Notes under the pieces: generated by a model
What the model was told of the DNA's origin: nothing
What the model saw: the letters and a program-made list of their open reading frames with translations, nothing else
Database searches by the model: none
Assembly (NCBI GenBank): GCA_028346125.1
Contig: JAOMEV010000028.1
Location: forward strand, 1 to 37,419
From: Bacteriovoracales bacterium
Lineage (GTDB): Bacteria > Bdellovibrionota > Bacteriovoracia > Bacteriovoracales > Bacteriovoracaceae
Reading direction: 5' to 3'
DNA length: 37,419 nt
In this document: positions 8,337 to 16,688 of the stretch, piece after piece
Layout of the letters: every line of letters starts with the position of its first letter
Position numbering within the stretch: position 1 is the stretch's first letter
Translations under genes and position numbers: made by a program

Positions 8337-11300
8337 TTAGCTCATCTCGTAAACATATTTTTTCACCCGAAAACTCTCAAGGTCTAGGCCTATGCTATAA
8401 AGGGCCGGTATGAAGAGCACGATGAGAGGTGTTCCAACAAGAAGACCATAACCCATAGAAAGGGCCATTGGTGATAAAAATTGCTCAAAGCCACCGATTC
8501 CTAAACCTAAGGGGATAAGTCCTCCAACAGTCGTCAGAGTTGTAAGAAGGATGGCCCTTATTCTTTTTCCTGTTGCGACAGCAATGAAGTTTTCTGTACC
8601 CCTTTTTCTTTCATCATTGATAGAGTTAATAAGCACAAGAGAGTCGTTAACAATAACCCCCATCATTCCAAGGGCGCCCAATAAGGAGAAAAAAGAATAA
8701 ACTTCATTATGAATCTGAAATCCCCACATAATACCAACAAAACCCATAGGTAAAGCCGATAAAACATAAAGAGGTTGAAAATAAGATTGAAACAAAAGTG
8801 CCAGAGTTGTGTAAATGCCTATAACCGCCAGTATGGTCGTAAATCGAAGTCCCATGAGACTTTGTTCTGTTTCACCATCTGTACTTCCAAACCTAAATCT
8901 AACACTTGGAGGAGTTTTTATTTTCCTAATCTGCTTTTCAACAAAAGAGGGGGAAACTTTACTATCGGCCGTAATAAGAGTGATTTTATCCCCTTTCCAT
9001 CTTCTCACTTCAATCTTTTCTTTTTTATGTTCGAATTTTAAAAACTTTCTCAAGGGAATCAACCTCGTTGATTTCTTGCTCGGTACTTCTATATCTTTTA
9101 GAAAGTCGCTCTGTTTTTTAAACTCATCATTTATATTTAAATTTAGTGTATATTTTTTTCCAGCAAGTATCACATCATCTATTTTAAAACCTGATAATGC
9201 TGTCTGAATGCTAATATTGGCATTTTCTTTGGAAATTCCGATTCGGTTCATTTCATTTTCGTTGTAAATAGCGATGGTATTTTCTCTTTTATCGTGTGCA
9301 GAGCTTTCAACACTTTTAACATCCAAATTTTCTAACAGACGTTCTACTTTAATGGCCGTTTCTTCTCTTTCTTTATCATTTTCCCCGATAACTCTAACCT
9401 CTATGTTCTTTCCCGTTGGTGGGTTTTTACTTATTAAATTATAAGAGATATGGGACATTTCACTAATGTTTAGGGCTTCAAATTCCTGTAAAAGCAACTC
9501 TGAAATTTGTTTAGCGTTTAAAGACCTGTCCCGGTCAGGGGTCAAAATGATATCAATGGAGGTCATTTGGTAAGAGTAAAGATCAAGCTTTCCATTTCTA
9601 AAAAAATTAAGGGTGGTTTTAAAATCATTGATAAAGTCTTTATTTTCTAGAATTTCTTCAACAAGTTTAACCTTATTTTCTTTATGGGCCATTGTAAAAT
9701 TGGGTTTAAACTTCAACTGAAAAATGACCCTTTCCGTACGATGGTTTGGGAAAAGCTTAAATTTAACCTTTGGTATGTTCACATAACCTGTTAATAAAAA
9801 AACAAATAGACCTAAACAAATAGTAAGATAGCGATACTTTATTGTAAGTTTGGTTAATTTAATGGTTTTATTTTTCATTAAATTAAAAAGCTTATTTTTA
9901 AAAGGAGATTCTTTAACTGTCCCTTGATTAAGGTGTCCTGGAAGAATAAAAATACATTCCAGAAATGAAAAGCTAAGGGCCGCGACAATAGACCAGGGGA
10001 CAATCCTCACAAATTTTCCAGTCGTTCCCGTCAAAAGAAACATAGGAAAAAAAGCAATCAGAGTTGTCACCAATGTCGTAATAATGGGAACCATTACCTT
10101 TTTCAGTGCTAATTTAACCGCCTCTTGAGGAGACTTATTTTTCATTAGCTCTTGATTGATGGCCTCGGAAACAATAATGGCATCATCAACGATAATACCC
10201 AAAATTAAAATTATTGAGGCCATAGAGAGGCCATCAATCATAAAACCCTTTAAACTCATAACTCCAATTGTTCCAAAAAGAGAAAAAGGAATCCCCAAAA
10301 CAACCCATAAAGTCGTCTTAAGGTTAACAAAAAAGAGAAGTGTCATAAAAACAATAATGAGCCCACTTACCGCATTATTTTTGACGACAGAAAACCTATT
10401 TTCCACTATTTTAGAAAGATCTGAAGAGACAATCACTTTATAGGAACTAAAATTTTTGATAATAGAATTGACTCTTTCTCGGACTTTTATAATGTCAGCA
10501 TCTGGTTTTACGGTGACGAGAAGATCGACGACGCTTTGGCCATTTATTTTTGTTTTTATTTTTAACTCAGGAAACTTTAAATTGATCTTGGCCAAGTGCT
10601 TGAGAGCAATCTTTTTCCCCGTTCTATTTGACCTTATGATTATCTCTCTTATTTTTGAAAGAGTGTCAGGTTTTGTTTTTATGAGAATGGGAGTTTGTCC
10701 AATTTCATTTTTAACATGTCCACCCATAAAAAAAGAGTAGCTTTTATTTAAAGAGTTAATAACTTCCAAGATAGAAATCTCATTCTTTTTTAATTGATCG
10801 GGAATCACTTCAATTGATATCTCTGGTTCCCTAATCGTATTAGAGGAAACCTCCTTAACACCTTCCAAACTTTCAATATTTTTTTGTAAGGCCTTACTCA
10901 GCTCATGTACTTTTGGACTGTATTCACTCAAGATTCCGACTGTAAAAGAAGGCTGTCCAATCCAATTAAGTTTTCTTACTTCCGGGGAGATGTTAAAGCT
11001 TGAATTAAACTCAATCGCCCCTACGGCCCCCTTAATTTCATTAAAAATACTATCCGTTTTATTGAGATCCACATCAACCCAGACAAAAACTTGTGAAAAG
11101 CCACTCGTAGAAGTAGAGGAATATTTTGTGATTCCATCAATACCTTTAAGTTCTTTTTCTATTTTGTAGGTGACTTTCTGATCAATTTCAGTAGGAGAAG
11201 CACCAGGGAGCTTTGCTTCAATAGAAAAAATGCCAAAGTCCACATTTTGGGTGTCACTTTTAGGGGTAAGGCCAAATTGGATTATGCCAAAAATGAGGAC

Positions 11301-11360
11301 ACCCAAAAAGGTCATATTAACCAAAATTTTATTATCGATAACTTTTTCTATAAACCACAT
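8337..11360 (-). CDS. RND-family efflux transporter (AcrB/HAE-like inner-membrane pump)
   Basis: 1007 aa, the usual length for a heavy-metal or drug RND pump. A first membrane helix near residues 12-30 is followed by a large periplasmic loop, a block of helices with GIIVDDAIIVSEAI (the Asp pair of the proton relay in TM4), a second helix and loop, and a final block with GMMGVIVNDSLVLINSI. It is expected to export hydrophobic compounds using the proton gradient. No membrane-fusion or outer-membrane partner lies next to it, so it must borrow these or act differently. It is divergent from the TetR gene, and its promoter overlaps the palindromic operator at 11470-11483. Confidence 0.9.
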   Translation of the reverse strand: MWFIEKVIDNKILVNMTFLGVLIFGIIQFGLTPKSDTQNVDFGIFSIEAKLPGASPTEIDQKVTYKIEKELKGIDGITKYSSTSTSGFSQVFVWVDVDLNKTDSIFNEIKGAVGAIEFNSSFNISPEVRKLNWIGQPSFTVGILSEYSPKVHELSKALQKNIESLEGVKEVSSNTIREPEISIEVIPDQLKKNEISILEVINSLNKSYSFFMGGHVKNEIGQTPILIKTKPDTLSKIREIIIRSNRTGKKIALKHLAKINLKFPELKIKTKINGQSVVDLLVTVKPDADIIKVRERVNSIIKNFSSYKVIVSSDLSKIVENRFSVVKNNAVSGLIIVFMTLLFFVNLKTTLWVVLGIPFSLFGTIGVMSLKGFMIDGLSMASIILILGIIVDDAIIVSEAINQELMKNKSPQEAVKLALKKVMVPIITTLVTTLIAFFPMFLLTGTTGKFVRIVPWSIVAALSFSFLECIFILPGHLNQGTVKESPFKNKLFNLMKNKTIKLTKLTIKYRYLTICLGLFVFLLTGYVNIPKVKFKLFPNHRTERVIFQLKFKPNFTMAHKENKVKLVEEILENKDFINDFKTTLNFFRNGKLDLYSYQMTSIDIILTPDRDRSLNAKQISELLLQEFEALNISEMSHISYNLISKNPPTGKNIEVRVIGENDKEREETAIKVERLLENLDVKSVESSAHDKRENTIAIYNENEMNRIGISKENANISIQTALSGFKIDDVILAGKKYTLNLNINDEFKKQSDFLKDIEVPSKKSTRLIPLRKFLKFEHKKEKIEVRRWKGDKITLITADSKVSPSFVEKQIRKIKTPPSVRFRFGSTDGETEQSLMGLRFTTILAVIGIYTTLALLFQSYFQPLYVLSALPMGFVGIMWGFQIHNEVYSFFSLLGALGMMGVIVNDSLVLINSINDERKRGTENFIAVATGKRIRAILLTTLTTVGGLIPLGLGIGGFEQFLSPMALSMGYGLLVGTPLIVLFIPALYSIGLDLESFRVKKYVYEMS

Positions 11361-11449
11361 AAAGTTCTTCTAAGTTAAATGGGGACAAGAGCATCGATCT
11401 CACTCTAATGGAACCATATTAAGGATAATTTTTTATTTTTACTATTCGC

Positions 11450-11483
11450 ATTATAAGTCCGCCTTTAAGGATAGTTAACTATC
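11450..11483 (-). promoter_or_regulatory. Promoter of the RND gene with overlapping TetR-type operator
   Basis: On the minus strand, TTAACT (11473-11478) and TATAAT (11450-11455) are separated by exactly 17 bases. The -35 box lies inside the perfect 14-bp palindrome GATAGTTAACTATC (11470-11483). A TetR-like protein binding this palindrome would block the pump promoter. The TetR gene is adjacent and divergent, which supports the pairing. Confidence 0.6.
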
Positions 11484-11563
11484 TAAAATTACTGCCTTTT
11501 TATTTATAAATTTTTCAAAAAAGTTATGAGTATTCAGGTTTTTTTAATAAGTTACACAGTTGA

Positions 11564-11592
11564 TTGACAGCAATTGGAACATCATATTATAT
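11564..11592 (+). promoter_or_regulatory. Probable promoter of the TetR gene
   Basis: TTGACA (11564-11569), 17 bases, then TTATAT (11587-11592). The same TTG could be read as a start codon of the TetR frame, but the consensus promoter at this point argues that translation begins downstream. Confidence 0.45.
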
Positions 11593-11620
11593 TTCATTAA
11601 ATAATCACCAGGGGATAGCA

Positions 11621-12223
11621 CTGAAGCCTCGAAAATATCCAAGTCAAAGCCGATCCAAAGTTACCGTTGATTCCATCATTGAATCGGCATTTGAAATTCT
11701 TATAAAGTTTGGTTACGAAAAATCAACGACTCAAAGAATAGCTGAGCGTGCTGGTGTTTCAGTCGGAACCCTTTATCAGTATTTCCCAAATAAGAAATCA
11801 ATTTTCACAGAACTTCAAAGACATTATGCAGATAAGCTTTATGAGCACTTGGAAAAGTTGCTCGAACCTTGTAGAGAATTACCCATCATAGATGCCATCT
11901 CTCTCTTTGTTGAAGGGTTCATTGGTCATATTAGTAAAAACTTAGAAATTTGGCATGTACTTTTGGGATATCGTGATCACTTTCTTCCAGAAGAAGAAAG
12001 AACCATCAGAAACAAAAGGTTACTAGGCCTACTCACCCAAAATATGTCTTTAAGGGAAGAGCCTCTTCGAATTACTGATATCGAAATGGCCTCTTTGTTG
12101 ATGATCAACATGTGTGAATCCATCACCCACTCAGTAATCACTCAATATCCTGAAAAGTTAAATAATGGATCTTTGGAAAAAGAACTTAAATCTCTTTTAT
12201 CATCTTATATTATAGGTCCTTAA
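11621..12223 (+). CDS. TetR/AcrR family transcriptional regulator
   Basis: About 200 aa from a possible CTG start (11621) with AGGGG six bases upstream. The in-frame TTG at 11564 overlaps a good -35 box. The N-terminus KPRKYPSQSRSKVTVDSI and the helix-turn-helix TTQRIAERAGVSVGTLYQYF are classic TetR; the C-terminal ligand domain is helical. It most likely represses the divergent RND pump through the palindrome at 11470-11483 and releases it when a ligand binds. Its TAA stop (12221-12223) is the first TAA of repeat copy D, so the last residues may have been set by the element. Confidence 0.85.
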   Translation: MKPRKYPSQSRSKVTVDSIIESAFEILIKFGYEKSTTQRIAERAGVSVGTLYQYFPNKKSIFTELQRHYADKLYEHLEKLLEPCRELPIIDAISLFVEGFIGHISKNLEIWHVLLGYRDHFLPEEERTIRNKRLLGLLTQNMSLREEPLRITDIEMASLLMINMCESITHSVITQYPEKLNNGSLEKELKSLLSSYIIGP

Positions 12224-12390
12224 TTGAACCTCGTCTTATTTGTAGGTGGTGAGGCGTCTTGGCACGAATGTTGCGAAATGGGTGGCACTCTTAAAGGGTT
12301 TTTCTTGTACTGTTTTAAGGTTCGGATAAAATGCCCGATGGATGAGTTGTGGGAGAGAAAAAAGGTGCTTTGTTTTTTCTCCGCCCTACA
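12220..12390 (+). repeat. Structured repeat, copy D (plus)
   Basis: Starts TTAATTGAACCTCGTCTTA, sharing the TetR stop. It contains a consensus sigma-54-like pair, TGGCACG (12260-12266) and TTGC (12271-12274), then CTCTTAAAG/TTTTAAGG arms and GGTGCTTTGTTTTTTCTCC. It fuses at its 3' end with an inverted partial copy (D'). Confidence 0.75.
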
Positions 12391-12442
12391 CGACTCATTT
12401 ATCGATTATTTTCCAAAAAACTTCAGGCGCGCCCCCCTTTAA
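12363..12442 (-). repeat. Inverted partial repeat copy D', fused to D
   Basis: AGCACC-like loop sequence, then TTTTTTCTCCGCCC, TACACGACTCATTTATCGA and TTTTCCAAAAAACTTCAGG, matching the 3' half of the element on the minus strand. D and D' form an imperfect inverted repeat (12336-12404, arms about 28 bases) that could extrude as a cruciform. Confidence 0.65.
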
Positions 12443-12534
12443 CATCTTTTGGGGAGATTCCAAATTCATTAAAAGTATATATAAAAATTATGGGATTCAT
12501 TAACATTTGAATTAAAAAGCCTAATTTTTTTCGT

Positions 12535-14409
12535 TTAATAAATTGGAATATCTTTTTTGTAAGGGGGAAGGGCCGTACCGGATATTTTAAAATTGATCAT
12601 GACTGCTGGATTTTTAGCACTATCCTTTGCTGATCTCGTGAGATTAAGGATCGTCTTAAAAGAAAATCTGTTTTTAATAAAACCTTTTCCGAAACTAGCA
12701 TAGGACTTAACAAAGTTATGATAGTCCAAATTGTCTTTATGAATTTTCATTTCCCTTAAGGCCTTATAGGCCATTTTCATAGCTGCTCTGGTTTGGATCT
12801 CTTTTTTCGCCTTACAAGTAAGTCTCGCATGCTTGCATACGTCTTTATACTTCCATTCAACTGAAAAGAATTCCTCTGTATCTTTCATACCTAGTTTTAT
12901 AAATTGGGCCTTGGACATTTTTTGAGCTGTTCGGATAAGGGTATTTGTGGCCAAATCTGAAATTCTGACGTCCATTTCTATTTGAATCGTACCAAGTTTT
13001 ATCTTATTGGGAGCTTTTAGCCTAAGTTCTTTAGCAAGACCAACTTTTCTTTCAAGGTACTTAAGTTCTTTTTTAAGCCTTTTTCCATTGGCCTTATTTC
13101 TAGTATAAAAATATTTATAACTTCCTGAGTATCTTCTTTTAATTGATTCATTTGAATTAGGATTTATTGGCGCGATCTTTTGGTAATTGCCGCTAAACAT
13201 TCTTGTCCTTTGCTTATTATGACTAAGCCAACCTCCTGTTTCGCTTTCTTTGTTATAAACACCCAAAAGTGTCGTACCTATCGATTTTTCATTTAGTTTT
13301 TTCGTATGGGAAATAGAAAAGGATTTTCCCTTGCTATAACTTCCATTAATAAGAAAGGGAATACCTGCAGCAATGCTTATGGATTTTGTTTTTACGGCCA
13401 TTGTTGTTTCTTCTATTGGCATAACGCCATAAAGCGTTTGATTTTTTTTTGATAACTTCCCGACAAAGTTTGCTGGAGCAATATTTCCTGAAAGCATTTC
13501 TTTATAAATTTCTTCTGCATTTAATTTTAACTGAACACTTTTTTTCCACTTTTTAAACCCTTTATAAGGAATTAGTTCTATCTTTGCTTTTCTTTTAGCA
13601 TCTAAATCAAAGTAGTAAGTCCAGTTTTTGGCCTTCTCAAACATTTTTCCGTAAGCAGTCCCTAAGGCACCTATCGATGCATTAAAGTCCCAGCCCTTTC
13701 CCTTTACTTTTTCAATCGTAACCGCGACATCAAAGGGGGCATCACTTTTATTAAGCTTTTCAACTACCATAATAAAAGTACTTGTGCCTATAAGAGTTGC
13801 TCCGATTGCGATTGTGGCCACTTCTGTTCCCGCTACGAAAGCGATATCTTTAGTCGTTGTCCAACTTAAAAAATCTTCTTCCACCCAACTTCTTAAATCT
13901 TTTTTATTTTTTGGAATTTTGGGTTTAGGAAGCTTTTTTTCATCTTTGAGGTTATTTATATAACGACTGGTTACAATTTTTTTACCATAACTTCCGGCAA
14001 TACCTAAAGATATACTTGGTAGAGTATTTCCAATTCCAAAAATATTACTTGTAAACTCTGTGCCTAAAATCCAGTCTTTGTGTTGGATAACCCTATAACC
14101 ATGACGATTTTTTCCAATTCTTAAAATACCATCATTACTTTTCACCATTTTTTGTGCGTCTAAAGAGTTCGGTGGAGGGCCTAAAGCAATAACTCGTTTA
14201 AACTTATTAAAGTTTCCTACTACACTTTGCCAAGTATCAAAACCGCCTGCACCAACGAGGCTATTTGGACCTTCATGAGAAAAAGGAAGTTTATGAGTTA
14301 AAGTACCATCTGGGGTAACAACAACTTTACTAGGGAGCCAATAATCAAAAGTATAGGCGTTAAAAGAAAAAAATAAAAAGATATTTAAAATATAAAAAGT
14401 ATATTTCAT
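12535..14409 (-). CDS. Exported protein of unknown function, 624 aa
   Basis: Residues 1-20 form a signal peptide (KYTFYILNIFLFFSFNAYT). The mature protein is very basic and rich in Lys, Ser and Tyr. A hydrophobic segment at about 189-217 could be a membrane or membrane-inserting helix. The C-terminal 200 residues are helical with repeated Lys-rich stretches. No family is recognised. The ATG overlaps the stop of a truncated upstream frame (ATGA), so it was probably the second gene of a translationally coupled pair. It lies between copies D/D' and E, in the same orientation as E. Confidence 0.75.
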   Translation of the reverse strand: MKYTFYILNIFLFFSFNAYTFDYWLPSKVVVTPDGTLTHKLPFSHEGPNSLVGAGGFDTWQSVVGNFNKFKRVIALGPPPNSLDAQKMVKSNDGILRIGKNRHGYRVIQHKDWILGTEFTSNIFGIGNTLPSISLGIAGSYGKKIVTSRYINNLKDEKKLPKPKIPKNKKDLRSWVEEDFLSWTTTKDIAFVAGTEVATIAIGATLIGTSTFIMVVEKLNKSDAPFDVAVTIEKVKGKGWDFNASIGALGTAYGKMFEKAKNWTYYFDLDAKRKAKIELIPYKGFKKWKKSVQLKLNAEEIYKEMLSGNIAPANFVGKLSKKNQTLYGVMPIEETTMAVKTKSISIAAGIPFLINGSYSKGKSFSISHTKKLNEKSIGTTLLGVYNKESETGGWLSHNKQRTRMFSGNYQKIAPINPNSNESIKRRYSGSYKYFYTRNKANGKRLKKELKYLERKVGLAKELRLKAPNKIKLGTIQIEMDVRISDLATNTLIRTAQKMSKAQFIKLGMKDTEEFFSVEWKYKDVCKHARLTCKAKKEIQTRAAMKMAYKALREMKIHKDNLDYHNFVKSYASFGKGFIKNRFSFKTILNLTRSAKDSAKNPAVMINFKISGTALPPYKKDIPIY

Positions 14410-14578
14410 AAACCTTCCTTTTTTTCCAAATTGGTCTCAAACTTAGTAGCTTTTTGTAAGACTTCCTTGTATCGATTTATTAGGTTCTTTTTAATCATAA
14501 ATTCATCCATCCTAATCTGCTCTGGTGATTTTTTGACTTGTGAAGAAAGGTTTTTGTATTCCTCTGAAAGTTCATTAA
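14406..14578 (-). pseudogene. C-terminal remnant of a coiled-coil gene cut by repeat E
   Basis: Minus-strand frame reading NLNELSEEYKNLSSQVKK..., then MDEFMIKKNLINRYKEVLQK to the stop TGA, which overlaps the ATG of the 624-aa gene. It starts exactly where repeat copy E ends; the frame continues into the element without a usable start. An internal ATG would give only 33 aa. The high Lys/Glu content suggests a coiled coil. Best read as a gene whose 5' part was replaced by the element. Confidence 0.5.
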
Positions 14579-14750
14579 GGTTAGGAAAAACAAAGCACCT
14601 TTTTCTTCTGCCCTACCAGAAACACTTATCGATTAAAATCCACCAAACCTAAAGCAGGACAAGAAAAAATCTTTAGGAGCATCCCCAATCCGCCATATTC
14701 CTGCCTAACCGACCCACTTTTACTCAAATATGGCGAGCTTCTATTAAAAT
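14578..14750 (-). repeat. Structured repeat, copy E (minus)
   Basis: Complete minus-strand copy. The 3' end is GGTTAGGAAAAACAAAGCACC (14579 onward, given in plus-strand reading), the 5' end GGCGAGCTTCTATTAA. The H2 stem is perfect (CCTAAAG / CTTTAGG). The promoter-like core is decayed (AGGCAGG, ATGGC). From 14751 to 14892 nothing further is seen. Confidence 0.75.
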
Positions 14751-14892
14751 ATTTTTAACAACAAAAGCTAAACAAAATGGAGTCACACATATGATGACAA
14801 TTCTCAAATCCTTTACCCCCATACAGGAAATATTGGTCCCCCTTATACTGTCTTAGTAACCAAAAAGACAAAGAAGTAAGAATACAACTGAC

Positions 14893-15351
14893 TCAAGTTT
14901 TATTAAATTTTTTTCTTAAAACACTGTGCCTGTGAAGAAATATTCGGCGTGCAAAAAAACGGATCAAAGGCGATAAAAAAAAGAGACGAGGAGTGATTTC
15001 AAGATCATCTTTCAAAAAACACCCTTCCTCAGAAGAAGTGATTTCCCTAATATGACACCAACTTTTATAAGTTAATGATGAAGAGCTTTCATGAAAATGA
15101 CCTTCTTGACTAAGAAAAATAAAATAAAATGAATAATAATCGATGGGAATGAAACCAAGAAAAAGAAACCAGCTTTTAAAAAGAAATCGCCCTGGGGCCT
15201 TTATATTTTCTTTTAAGGCATCTGGCCCTTTGGGATAAGTTAACTTCATCCATGGAAAAAGCTCGAGGTTAACTCCATGTATGGAGAAGGCATGTTCAAT
15301 TAATACCTTTTTTTCTACGCTCAACTGTGATTCAAAAGAAAGCTTTATCAT
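14893..15351 (-). CDS. SRPBCC-superfamily-like protein, 152 aa
   Basis: The start is ATG 15351, eleven bases after the 3' end of repeat F. The order of segments (LFPWMKLTYPKG near 32-43, alternating hydrophobic strands, HIREITSSEEGCFLKDDLEI near 100-119, and a long C-terminal helix LIRFFARRIFLHRHSVLRKKF) resembles single-domain START-like ligand-binding proteins, with strands followed by a closing helix. Such proteins bind or modify hydrophobic ligands. The assignment is by pattern. The gene sits between two minus-strand repeat copies, E and F, in the same orientation. Confidence 0.55.
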   Translation of the reverse strand: MIKLSFESQLSVEKKVLIEHAFSIHGVNLELFPWMKLTYPKGPDALKENIKAPGRFLFKSWFLFLGFIPIDYYSFYFIFLSQEGHFHESSSSLTYKSWCHIREITSSEEGCFLKDDLEITPRLFFLSPLIRFFARRIFLHRHSVLRKKFNKT

Positions 15352-15361
15352 TCGGATACCT

Positions 15362-15487
15362 TTTTTCTTTTTCCTATACCACTAACTTATCGAATATTTT
15401 CCAGGAAACCTAAGACTCCAAAAGAAAACCCTCTCTCCTCCCATTTCCGCAACACTCGTGCAAAAAAACCCTTAAATAAGCTGAAGG
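15362..15487 (-). repeat. Structured repeat, copy F (minus, shortened)
   Basis: Contains ACTTATCGAATATTTTCCAGGAAACC and the sigma-54-like core on the minus strand (TTGCACG-N4-TTGC; CGTGCAA 15457-15463, GCAA 15449-15452). The segment around hairpin H3 is reduced. The core points to the SRPBCC-like gene. Confidence 0.65.
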
Positions 15488-15518
15488 CCTCTAAAGGTTG
15501 GGTGTGAACACCATAATA

Positions 15519-15566
15519 AAAAACCTTGTTAAACTTCATCGGAGAAGGGTTGTTAACAAGGTTTTT
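15519..15566 (-). terminator. Intrinsic terminator, 14-bp perfect stem
   Basis: AAAAACCTTGTTAA (15519-15532) pairs with TTAACAAGGTTTTT (15553-15566). On the minus strand the stem is followed by TTATT, about 95 bases after the stop of the Cys-rich secreted gene. It may work in both directions. Confidence 0.6.
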
Positions 15567-15660
15567 GTTAATCTTTTGGTACGATTTATTTACACGGGTA
15601 AACTTTAGCCTTTTCTAGGGAATGGGGCGCGGGCCTGGAATTGGCCGCGTCCCTCCTATC

Positions 15661-16170
15661 CTAAATAAAGTCGTTACAGGGACCAGTTGTGGTCGAGATC
15701 CCTTTATTTCCATAGATATCGATGATGGTATTGCAGTTGTCTTCACAGGATCCATCACAGTAGAGAGGGTCACCATTTTCTGCGTATTTCATGCTGCAAC
15801 TCCCGAAGCCTAGCGCGCACTCGCAGGTGATGACAATAACGATTCTATGGGAAAGGTTGAGGGCCTTTTCAATTTGTCGTCCGAGCTCTCCACTGACATT
15901 GACCTGCTGATTAGTGGAGTTTTTTAGGGCCACAAGAACATTTTGATACTTGTAGAGCTGGTAACGGCCCGTTGGCCGGATGGTCAAGTTTGAACGCTTT
16001 ACTGTTAGGGCCCCACCAGCATTTTGATTCTGATAGATAAGCTTCGCAACCTTTCGGCTAACTTTTGCGCCATCAACCTTTCTCAGGGAATAGCTGTCTG
16101 CAGCTTGAGTGACACTCAAAGCAATCATAATAAAGAACGTAATAAAACTAACAATGGATTTTTTAATCAT
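15661..16170 (-). CDS. Secreted protein with Cys-rich C-terminus, 169 aa
   Basis: Start ATG 16170, with GAGGAGG (16176-16183) six bases upstream; the longer TTG start would place the ribosome site inside the gene. The signal peptide is residues 1-24 (hydrophobic core, cleavage near TQAAD). The middle is basic and probably beta-rich. The last ~55 residues hold seven Cys (CEC, GSCS, YCD, SCED, NCN, PCN), suggesting a disulfide-bonded knob. No family is recognised. Base composition is richer in G+C than its neighbours. It is a single gene with its own terminator at 15519-15566. From 16171 to 16463 only a possible promoter and the CCTCCCAGAATCA motif are seen. Confidence 0.65.
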   Translation of the reverse strand: MIKKSIVSFITFFIMIALSVTQAADSYSLRKVDGAKVSRKVAKLIYQNQNAGGALTVKRSNLTIRPTGRYQLYKYQNVLVALKNSTNQQVNVSGELGRQIEKALNLSHRIVIVITCECALGFGSCSMKYAENGDPLYCDGSCEDNCNTIIDIYGNKGISTTTGPCNDFI

Positions 16171-16463
16171 TTTAAACCTCCTCAAATGACAAGTTTCTGG
16201 AGAATCATAAAATTTATTTTTCTCCTAGACACAAAGAATCTAATCAAGCTTCATTGGCCTTGTATATTAATTTGAATTCAATTTATGGTAAAAAATTAAC
16301 TTATAGTAAATTCAACTTTAGGAAATCCCTTAAAAATAGATAGTTATCCCATAGATGAAAATCATCCCTTCGAATGCATTAGCGAAAGTATGACTTGCAA
16401 AGGATTATTTCCTCCCAGAATCAATTAATTTATCAGCAACAAATTCATTGTTTGAATTTTTTC

Positions 16464-16632
16464 TTAATAGAAGTTCGTCTTATTTGAGTAAAATGGGTTA
16501 GGCAATTGCGAATGTTTCGGTTTGGAGGCACGCCTAAAGATTTTTTCTTGTCCTGCTTTAGGTTTTGTGGATTTTAATCGATAAATGGGTCAGGTGGGGT
16601 TTGAAAAAGGTGCTTTGTTTTTCCTAACCTTG
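16464..16632 (+). repeat. Structured repeat, copy G (plus)
   Basis: Starts TTAATAGAAGTTCGTCTTA. H2 has perfect arms, CCTAAAG and CTTTAGG. The 3' end is GGTGCTTTGTTTTTCCTAACC. The promoter-like core is changed (TTGCGAATGTTTCGG). The motif CCTCCCAGAATCA lies 41 bases before the element (16411-16423). Confidence 0.75.
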
Positions 16633-16636
16633 TAAC

Positions 16637-16688
16637 GTTCATGCCAAGGCGCCACGTTTTACATTAAATAAGACGAGCTTCTATTAAC
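16637..16688 (-). repeat. Inverted 5' part of a repeat (G')
   Basis: On the minus strand it reads TTAATAGAAGCTCGTCTTA, then AACGTGGCGCCTTGGCATG. It is convergent with copy G and ends one base before the stop codon of the HMA gene. Confidence 0.65.

Noticed and set aside
12224-12442. Plus-strand 72-aa frame
   Set aside because: It lies entirely inside repeat copies D and D'.
14431-14652. Plus-strand 73-aa frame
   Set aside because: Antisense to the truncated coiled-coil frame and partly inside repeat E.
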